Assembly: GCA_945874585.1 (NCBI GenBank)
Contig: CAMCHB010000072.1
Span: 1-5,575 of the forward strand
DNA length: 5,575 nucleotides
Direction: 5' to 3'
Source: an uncultured Clostridium sp.
GTDB lineage: Bacteria > Bacillota > Clostridia > TANB77 > CAG-508
Shown here: positions 1 through 4,970 of the stretch, one piece after another
Position numbering within the stretch: position 1 is the stretch's first letter
How the letters are laid out: each line of letters opens with the position of its first letter
Notes under the pieces: generated by a model
Told to the model about the DNA's origin: nothing
Seen by the model: only the letters and a program-made list of their open reading frames with translations
Databases searched by the model: none
Made by a program: the position numbers and the translations under genes

Positions 1-46
1 TACACACTGCATATCGTCGGCAGCGTCAGATGTGTATAAGAGACAG
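1..46 (+). other. Illumina Nextera i5 adapter with index (non-genomic)
   Basis: Bases 14-46 match the Nextera read-1 transposase adapter exactly: TCGTCGGCAGCGTC at 14-27, then the mosaic end AGATGTGTATAAGAGACAG at 28-46. Bases 1-5 (TACAC) match the 3' end of the P5 primer. Bases 6-13 (ACTGCATA) fill the eight-base i5 index slot and match the index I know as S506/N506. The order P5 end, index, adapter, mosaic end is that of a library molecule. This is untrimmed sequencing adapter assembled onto a contig end; genomic sequence begins at base 47. It is not a natural transposon end, although the mosaic end derives from Tn5. Confidence 0.97.
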
Positions 47-67
47 GTTCATCATAGCTCCCGCCAT
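47..67 (-). CDS. First seven codons of a truncated gene (possibly sepF)
   Basis: On the minus strand an ATG at 67-65 opens a frame reading MAGAMMN, which then runs into the adapter at base 46, so only seven codons are genomic. A full AGGAGG lies 7 bases upstream and a promoter-like sequence lies before that, so this looks like a real gene start. Seven residues cannot identify a family. In clostridial genomes I recall HlyD-like genes of the type seen at 181-1416 lying next to the division cluster (yggS, sepF, yggT, divIVA), and a short MAG-type start would fit SepF better than YggS. That identity is inference from gene order only. Confidence 0.55.
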
Positions 68-74
68 ATCGATA

Positions 75-80
75 CCTCCT
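75..80 (-). promoter_or_regulatory. Ribosome binding site of the truncated gene
   Basis: The minus strand reads AGGAGG at 80-75, a perfect anti-16S match, 7 bases before the ATG at 67-65. It is the main evidence that the seven-codon stub is a true gene start. Confidence 0.8.
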
Positions 81-114
81 ATTTTCTCATTTGTAGTCTC
101 TCAATTGTGTTATT

Positions 115-143
115 AGTATCTCTCTTTTGCATTTATTTGTCAA
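115..143 (-). promoter_or_regulatory. Sigma-A type promoter before the truncated gene
   Basis: The minus strand carries a perfect -35 TTGACA at 143-138, a 17-base spacer, and GATACT at 120-115 as -10 (4 of 6 to TATAAT; the shifted reading TACTAA is also possible). It lies between the HlyD-like stop codon (183-181) and the start at 67, giving a leader of about 40 bases. This suggests the downstream gene has its own promoter besides any read-through from mutL-miaA. A short inverted repeat lies just upstream of the -35 (see 147-169). The consensus -35 and correct spacing make the call reasonable, but it rests on sequence alone. Confidence 0.55.
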
Positions 144-146
144 TAC

Positions 147-169
147 CTTTTTCGAATGTCATTCAAAAG
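147..169. repeat. Short imperfect inverted repeat upstream of the -35
   Basis: The core GAATG-T-CATTC (154-164) is a perfect 5-base palindrome around one base. It extends through TTTT (149-152) and AAAA (165-168), with single-base bulges, to a C147-G169 pair. It ends 3 bases before the -35 of the promoter at 115-143. The place suits an operator, but the size is small for AT-rich DNA. It lies 12 bases past the stop of the HlyD-like gene, but no T-run follows it on the minus strand, so it is a poor candidate for an intrinsic terminator. Confidence 0.25.
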
Positions 170-180
170 TAATATTTTTG

Positions 181-1416
181 TTATTTGTTTGTAATAATTA
201 TTTCATCGTATAAAGAGATACGATTCATTTTGCTGATTTCACTTTCGGTATATCCCATTTCCTTTAGTTCGCTATTATCATAGTTATCAACAATGGCATA
301 ATTCTCGTTTTGTCTTTTGATTTTAATCAGTATTTTTTCAAAATTGCCAGCTCTTTTGCGTACCACATAATTCTTGTCGTTTTCTGTCACAATAGCTTGA
401 TTTGGAACTTTTAATCCATTAAAATCCCACCAAATAATATTCATAGACAATTTTCGATATTTGTTTAATTTTTCTACATTTTTTTTAATTTTTAAAACAA
501 TCAAACGACTATCGTCACTTTCTATGTTAACATTTTGAACTTCTGCTTCCCATTTATCTAAATTGGATAACTGTATCGTTACTTTATTGCCTACTCGAGC
601 ACGTTTTGCCTCATCTGATGGAGACACAAAAGCAATATAGCACTCAAAATTATTGATGATTTTTCCCTTTTCTTCACTGCTTGGGATGATACTACCACTT
701 TTCAAGTGAAGATCCTCTAAATAAGCATGATTTAAATAAGAGAAATCGCCAACTGTCAACTTTTCTTCTAAACCATCTACACGATAAGAAACACCGCCAC
801 TTTTCGGAGCATTTACATACTCTGAATTTTTGGTTAATTCATTTTCGTAATTTTTCTTTTGCTCAATCAGTTTCTTAATGGTTTCACTTGCATTCTTTGA
901 TTGACCAATCAATTGGATTTTACGATCCAGATAAACTTGAATCTCTGCTTTATATTCTTTTAGTTTTTGTATCTCATTGCTCTTGGCAATATTATCCATT
1001 TCCGTTTTGATTTGCTCTTCCAGTGAATTGATATCGCTGGATACAATTTCTTCATTACTTGGCATATTCTCTTGAATTTGCGTATCTACATTTTTAATTT
1101 TTTCCTTAATACTGTCCTCGTTTTCACTGTAGTAACGGAAAATAGGCTCTTTGTTGGCTGCCCTTTCCCCTTCGTTTTTAATTTTGAGCATTCCATTTTT
1201 ATAATTTTGCCCCTGAATCACCGTTTCATCACGAATGATATAACCATCTACTGTCTCTTCTAGATACAAATCACCATTGGATAGAATAAAAGAATTCGTT
1301 GGTTGCTGAATCAAATTGAATACATTTTTAGCCATATAAAAGACAAAAACGCCAATAATAACAATTGCCAATAGAACTTTTACGACTTTTCCAACATTTA
1401 TTTTTTTCTCCTCCAC
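181..1416 (-). CDS. HlyD-like membrane-anchored protein
   Basis: A 411-residue protein if started at the GTG at 1416-1414. Residues 9-29 form one strong membrane segment after a short basic stretch, so most of the protein is extracytoplasmic. Residues 50-90 (ETVDGYIIRDETVI) and 201-220 (NAPKSGGVSYRVDGLEE) look like two halves of a barrel-sandwich (lipoyl-like) domain, split by a charged coiled coil at about 100-198. Residues 260-345 look like the following beta-barrel, with GLKVPNQAIV near 334-343. This is the order in HlyD/MFP adaptor proteins. No ABC, MFS or outer-membrane partner is encoded nearby, so transport is unproven; a structural envelope role is equally possible. The GTG is preferred because AGGAGG lies 6 bases before it. 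The in-frame ATG at 1506 would add 30 very basic residues read from inside miaA. The gene begins 29 bases after the miaA stop and is probably co-transcribed with it. Confidence 0.8.
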   Translation of the reverse strand: MEEKKINVGKVVKVLLAIVIIGVFVFYMAKNVFNLIQQPTNSFILSNGDLYLEETVDGYIIRDETVIQGQNYKNGMLKIKNEGERAANKEPIFRYYSENEDSIKEKIKNVDTQIQENMPSNEEIVSSDINSLEEQIKTEMDNIAKSNEIQKLKEYKAEIQVYLDRKIQLIGQSKNASETIKKLIEQKKNYENELTKNSEYVNAPKSGGVSYRVDGLEEKLTVGDFSYLNHAYLEDLHLKSGSIIPSSEEKGKIINNFECYIAFVSPSDEAKRARVGNKVTIQLSNLDKWEAEVQNVNIESDDSRLIVLKIKKNVEKLNKYRKLSMNIIWWDFNGLKVPNQAIVTENDKNYVVRKRAGNFEKILIKIKRQNENYAIVDNYDNSELKEMGYTESEISKMNRISLYDEIIITNK

Positions 1417-1422
1417 AAATAA

Positions 1423-1428
1423 CCTCCT
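1423..1428 (-). promoter_or_regulatory. Ribosome binding site that sets the HlyD-like GTG start
   Basis: The minus strand reads GAGGAGG, with AGGAGG at 1428-1423, followed by six bases and GTG at 1416-1414. It lies in the 29-base gap after the miaA stop. No comparable site precedes the in-frame ATG at 1506, so this site decides the start. Confidence 0.85.
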
Positions 1429-1445
1429 CGATTGCTGATTCGATT

Positions 1446-2357
1446 TTATTTTTCTCCTAAAATGATACTTAATTTTTCTTCCATGCTTTGGTTTCCGTCG
1501 ATCCACTGAATCTCTTGTATTTTTCGAAACCAGGTCATCTGCCTTTTGGCATATCTTCTGGTTTCCATTTTAATTTTCTCGACCATTTCTTCTTTGGTAC
1601 AATTTCCTTCTAAATAGTCCACTACTTCCTTATAGCCAATGGCTTGCATGGCAGTAGGAAATTTTTGATATTTTTCCTGTATTTGCTTAACTTCTTCAAC
1701 TAATCCTTGTTCCATCATTTGGTCTACTCTTTGATTGATTCTATCATACAATTCCGCTCTGTCAAAATAAAGTCCATAAATAACATACGAAAAAGGTGGC
1801 TTATTTTTACGTGATTCGCATTCGATCTGTGTTTTCGTTTTACCAGTTGCGTGATAAATTTCCAAAACACGTATAATCCTTTTGGTGTCATTTACACTAA
1901 TGCGTTGCATGGCTTGCTCATCAATCTTTTTTGCCTTTTCATATAAATACAAATTCCCTTTTTCTTTTGCTATTTTTTCTAAAGATTGCCTATAAGCTTC
2001 ATCGTATTTCATGTTAGGATAAGCAATTCCATAAATCAAAGAATTGATATAGAGTCCTGTCCCACCTACTACAATTGGTTGATGGTCTTTTTGTATGATT
2101 TCGCTAATTTTGGTTTCTGCTAAAATTTTATAATCTGATACACTAAAACGTTCCTCTGGTGAAACAAAATCAAGCAAATGATGTGGAATGCCTTGCATTT
2201 CCTCTTGTGTCGGCTTAGCCGTTCCAATATTCATTTCTTGGTAAATTTGCATGGAATCTGCTGAAACAATTTCTCCATTGGTCCTTTTCGCAAGTTCAAT
2301 CGATAAGCTCGTTTTTCCCGATGCAGTAGGTCCTACAATTACAATTACCTTTTTCAT
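1446..2357 (-). CDS. miaA: tRNA dimethylallyltransferase MiaA
   Basis: MiaA transfers the dimethylallyl group of DMAPP to N6 of A37 in tRNAs that read codons starting with U, the first step towards ms2i6A. At 303 residues it has the usual length and appears intact. Visible motifs in order: P-loop GPTASGKT (9-16); VSADSMQIY (31-39), including the catalytic Asp34 region; GTAKP (45-49); PHH (58-60); GGTGLY (98-103); ISVNDTKRIIRVLE (153-166); AIGYKE (239-244); and RYAKRQMTWFR (268-278). The ATG at 2357 has AGGAG 5 bases upstream, and that site overlaps the mutL stop codon (TAG in TAGGAG), so only 8 bases separate the genes and translation may be coupled. The mutL-miaA order is common in Firmicutes. 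Confidence 0.97.
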   Translation of the reverse strand: MKKVIVIVGPTASGKTSLSIELAKRTNGEIVSADSMQIYQEMNIGTAKPTQEEMQGIPHHLLDFVSPEERFSVSDYKILAETKISEIIQKDHQPIVVGGTGLYINSLIYGIAYPNMKYDEAYRQSLEKIAKEKGNLYLYEKAKKIDEQAMQRISVNDTKRIIRVLEIYHATGKTKTQIECESRKNKPPFSYVIYGLYFDRAELYDRINQRVDQMMEQGLVEEVKQIQEKYQKFPTAMQAIGYKEVVDYLEGNCTKEEMVEKIKMETRRYAKRQMTWFRKIQEIQWIDGNQSMEEKLSIILGEK

Positions 2358-2365
2358 ATTTTCTC

Positions 2366-4603
2366 CTATCTTCTACTAAATTTCTTCTCAATTTCTGTTT
2401 TTGTCATGCGAATAGATGTTGGTCTTCCATGTGGACATGTAAATGGATTTGGCAAGACTAATAATTGACGCATCAAAGCATCTACTTCTTCTTTGGTCAA
2501 AGCCATATTTGCTTTGACAGCGGATTTGCAAGCAATTGTCGCAATAAATTTCTCTTCTTTTTCTTGAATGGCCGTAATAGCCACTGTATCGATAGCATCC
2601 AAAATTTCTAAGAACAATTCTTTTGTATCCAAATCTAGACACATTGTTGGAACACCTGTTAATTTAATCGTGTTCTCCCCAAATTCTTCTAATTCAAAAC
2701 CTGCTTTAGCAAATAGATCATAGTTTTCACGAGCAATATCCATTTCTTTATGCGTTAGTGTAATCACATCTGGCAATAGCATCAACTGACAATCTTTTGC
2801 ATCATCACGATAAAAATTCTTTTTTACTTTTTCATACATGATACGTTCATGTGCAGCATGCTGATCCAAAATGTACATCTCTTGCCCAATTTCTAAAATG
2901 ATGTAGGTTGAAAAAACAATTCCAATAAATTTATAAGGAACCGGTTCTGGGCATACTGTTTTATCCTCAAATACAGACAAATTAGAACCTTCATCTAATT
3001 GCATTTCTTTTACTTCTGGTACATCATTTTTCTTTTCTTTTTCCGGCTCAATTTTGGTTCCAAAAGCTTTTTGATACATGTCACGGAAAAACTGATTGCT
3101 TTTAGTATCTTCTGGTGTTGCTGTCTCCGTTTTGGTTGAATTTTCTTCCGTTTTTTCTTCTTTTACAGTTTCTGGTGTTTCCTTCTTATCTTCTTCTACC
3201 TTAGCTACTTCTTCCGCTTCCTGTGTTGGCATTTGAGAAGGCTCTTCTGCTTTTTCTGGATTTCTTTTGGCTAAGATATCTGCTATAATCTGACGACTCA
3301 TTTCTTCATCTGATTTTTCGTCTTTTTCAATTTCTTTTTCTGCCTGCTGAAATTCTTGGTCATATTTCTTCTCAAGATTTTCTTGATTTTCCTTTTGTTT
3401 TGCATAATACAATTGTTCCACAAGATTCATCGGTTCTGCTGGATTATCTGGTTGTTTTGTTTCTTGTGTTACTTGGCGATGGAATAAGCTAGATACCTCT
3501 GGTTTCGCATTTTCTGCCTGTGGTGTATAGTTTACTTTTGTCTCTTGTACTTGATTGCTTGGTACATTTTCCTGCACTTTGGCTTGTATCTTTTGTTCTG
3601 GATCACGCACCAAATCTGTTTTTAAAAGACTTTCTTTAATGGCATTGTAAATGGCTTTAAAAATTTTGTTTTCTTCTTTAAATCTGACTTCCAGTTTAGC
3701 TGGGTGAACATTGACATCCACTTGGGCTGGATCCATCTTTAAATTTAAGATACAAAAAGCATGCTTACCAATGGTTAGCATTCCTTTATATGCCTGTTCA
3801 ATAGCAGCTGTTAATGTTTTATCTTTGACAAATCGTTGATTTACAAAAAACATTTGTTGGCTACGATTATTACGTGCTATCACTGGTTTTCCAATCACAC
3901 CTTGTACACGAACATCTTCATAAAGATAGTCTACATCAATAATTCCATTGGCAATATCTTTTCCATAAATGCTATAAATACAATTCTTGACACTTCCATC
4001 TCCTGGTGTTTTGATTACAGTTTTTCCTGTGTTAATTAGTTGAAAAGCTATGCCTGGGTTAACCAATGCTGCTCTTGTCATGGCATCTTCAATATAGCCT
4101 GATTCTGTATAGTCCTTCTTCAAAAACTTATATCGAACGGGAGTATTAAAAAATAAATTACGTACTGTAATGGTAGTTCCTTTTTGACAGCCTGTTTCTT
4201 CTTTTTCTAATATTTCACCTGCTTCTACTGTCACTTTATAGCCTAGATTTGCCTCTTCTGTTTTGGATACTAACTCAACATTGGCAATGGATGCTACACT
4301 AGCTAAGGCCTCACCTCTAAACCCCATTGTGTGAATTACTTCTAGATCATCTGCTTTTCTGATCTTACTAGTCGCATGTCTTTCAAAAGCGATTTCTAAA
4401 TCATCTGAGGCAATTCCGCTTCCATCATCGCTTACACGAATATAGGAAATACCACCATTTTTAATTTCAACCGTTATATGTTTTGCCCCTGCATCAATCG
4501 AATTTTCTACTAATTCTTTTACAACAGAAGCTGGTCTTTCAATTACTTCTCCTGCTGCAATTTGATTTATCGTTAGTTCATCTAACAAAACTATTTTTCC
4601 CAT
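2366..4603 (-). CDS. mutL: DNA mismatch repair protein MutL (endonuclease type)
   Basis: MutL couples mismatch recognition by MutS to strand incision and excision. From ATG 4603 it has 745 residues. N-terminal GHKL ATPase: NQIAAGEVIERPASVVKE (13-30), E30 and N34, DDGSGI (59-64), RHATSK (75-80), GFRGEALAS (94-102). The transducer part ends with VNVHPAKLEVRF (297-308). A Lys/Glu/Gln-rich linker covers about 331-555. The C-terminal domain has DQHAAHERIMYE (580-591), ACK (691-693) and CPHGRP (723-728), the metal-site motifs of endonuclease-active MutL. QLMLLP (606-611) lies where the Bacillus subtilis protein has its beta-clamp motif. The protein is about 100 residues longer than typical MutL, mostly in the linker. 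The start is set by GGGAGG 6 bases upstream; an upstream in-frame TTG at 4672 overlaps the probable -10 box. mutS is not adjacent. Confidence 0.97.
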   Translation of the reverse strand: MGKIVLLDELTINQIAAGEVIERPASVVKELVENSIDAGAKHITVEIKNGGISYIRVSDDGSGIASDDLEIAFERHATSKIRKADDLEVIHTMGFRGEALASVASIANVELVSKTEEANLGYKVTVEAGEILEKEETGCQKGTTITVRNLFFNTPVRYKFLKKDYTESGYIEDAMTRAALVNPGIAFQLINTGKTVIKTPGDGSVKNCIYSIYGKDIANGIIDVDYLYEDVRVQGVIGKPVIARNNRSQQMFFVNQRFVKDKTLTAAIEQAYKGMLTIGKHAFCILNLKMDPAQVDVNVHPAKLEVRFKEENKIFKAIYNAIKESLLKTDLVRDPEQKIQAKVQENVPSNQVQETKVNYTPQAENAKPEVSSLFHRQVTQETKQPDNPAEPMNLVEQLYYAKQKENQENLEKKYDQEFQQAEKEIEKDEKSDEEMSRQIIADILAKRNPEKAEEPSQMPTQEAEEVAKVEEDKKETPETVKEEKTEENSTKTETATPEDTKSNQFFRDMYQKAFGTKIEPEKEKKNDVPEVKEMQLDEGSNLSVFEDKTVCPEPVPYKFIGIVFSTYIILEIGQEMYILDQHAAHERIMYEKVKKNFYRDDAKDCQLMLLPDVITLTHKEMDIARENYDLFAKAGFELEEFGENTIKLTGVPTMCLDLDTKELFLEILDAIDTVAITAIQEKEEKFIATIACKSAVKANMALTKEEVDALMRQLLVLPNPFTCPHGRPTSIRMTKTEIEKKFSRR

Positions 4604-4609
4604 GTTATT

Positions 4610-4615
4610 CCTCCC
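4610..4615 (-). promoter_or_regulatory. mutL ribosome binding site
   Basis: The minus strand reads GGGAGG at 4615-4610, 6 bases before ATG 4603-4601. This fixes the start at MGKIVLLDEL, the normal N-terminus of the family. A second AGGAGG further upstream (about 4655-4650) has no start codon at useful distance and is partly inside a hairpin. Confidence 0.8.
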
Positions 4616-4626
4616 ATTCTTCTTCC

Positions 4627-4651
4627 GGAATTCTTTTGGTAAAAAAATTCC
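4627..4651 (-). other. Possible hairpin in the mutL leader
   Basis: On the minus strand GGAATTTTTT (4651-4642) can pair with AAAA (4637-4634) and AATTCC (4632-4627), leaving one bulged G (4633) and a TACC loop: ten pairs, mostly A-T. Its 5' arm includes the last two G of the decoy AGGAGG. It sits 11 bases upstream of the true ribosome binding site. It has no downstream T-run and so is not a terminator. It may be chance in AT-rich DNA. Confidence 0.3.
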
Positions 4652-4672
4652 TCCTCTAATAACGCTGACCAA

Positions 4673-4681
4673 ATTATATCA
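4673..4681 (-). promoter_or_regulatory. Extended -10 promoter of mutL
   Basis: The minus strand reads TGATATAAT: a perfect TATAAT at 4678-4673 with the TGn extension at 4681-4679. The best -35 at 16-18 bases spacing (ATTCCA or TTCCAA) matches only 3 of 6, which is usual for extended -10 promoters. Transcription would start near 4666 and give a leader of about 63 bases. This indicates that mutL-miaA is transcribed independently of the reverse transcriptase gene upstream. Confidence 0.6.
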
Positions 4682-4714
4682 TTATTTTTGAATTTTGGAA
4701 TACCTTTTTGGATT

Positions 4715-4960
4715 TTATCTTGTAATTTCCCTCTTGTTCAATTTTTCTTCAATTTATCTCTCTTCAAAATCATCTCCTACATCTCTTTCTATTTTTTATG
4801 ATAAACTTCTATCATGCGAAACTATAATCATCGGAGAAAATTTTTTTACATCCTTATCTAATCTCAACCCTGCTAAAATTTAATCAACTTTACAATCGAA
4901 TTTATAACCATCTAATCTCATATATTCCAAAACATCATTTGAATTCAAGGAGGACATCAT
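4715..4960 (-). pseudogene. Decayed ABC-F ATPase remnant
   Basis: One minus-strand frame, interrupted by TAA codons at 4882-4880, 4798-4796, 4756-4754 and 4717-4715, keeps recognisable protein signal. From ATG 4960 it reads EYMRLDGYKFDCKVD, stop, then ILAGLRLDKDVKKFS, then MIIVSHDRS, a stop, and KIERDV, ending near IEEKLNKRE. In ABC-F proteins the pattern GGYxYExxVxxVLxGLGF precedes the SGG signature, and the H-loop VSHDR follows after the Walker B region. Here the two blocks are almost fused, so the signature, Walker B and DEPTNHLD segments appear deleted. The text after VSHDRS fits the usual FIEKIATDV-like continuation with a stop replacing Glu. I infer a dead first-domain fragment. With the promoter and leader described above, it accounts for most of the 367 bases between the reverse transcriptase stop and mutL. 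Identification is from memory of the family. Confidence 0.5.
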
Positions 4961-4970
4961 GTATTACGTA

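Noticed and set aside
28..46. Natural Tn5-type transposon end
   Set aside because: The mosaic end is embedded in the complete commercial adapter with index and P5 tail, so it is library DNA and not a resident transposon.
1072..1263. Plus-strand reading frame inside the HlyD-like gene
   Set aside because: It is antisense to a well-supported gene, rich in Phe/Ile as expected from the reverse complement of Lys/Asn/Glu codons, and matches no family I recognise.
2388..2642. Minus-strand alternate frame inside mutL
   Set aside because: It overlaps the conserved C-terminal MutL motifs in another frame and shows no domain of its own.
3836..4039. Plus-strand reading frame inside mutL
   Set aside because: It lies opposite conserved MutL ATPase-domain coding sequence and is low-complexity Ile/Asn/Thr text; a shadow frame.
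4604..4672. Longer mutL start at TTG 4672, adding 23 residues
   Set aside because: It overlaps the probable -10 to +1 region and has no ribosome binding site, while ATG 4603 has GGGAGG and the normal MutL N-terminus.
4695..4883. Plus-strand reading frame of 62 codons between mutL and the reverse transcriptase
   Set aside because: It is antisense to the ABC-F remnant, has no ribosome binding site that I can see, and resembles a hydrophobic shadow frame.
4604..4970. DGR template repeat downstream of the reverse transcriptase
   Set aside because: I saw no stretch of about 100 bases repeated elsewhere in the window and no variable-repeat or lectin-like coding end. Most of the region is better explained as an ABC-F remnant plus the mutL promoter. 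A template repeat upstream, outside the window, remains possible.
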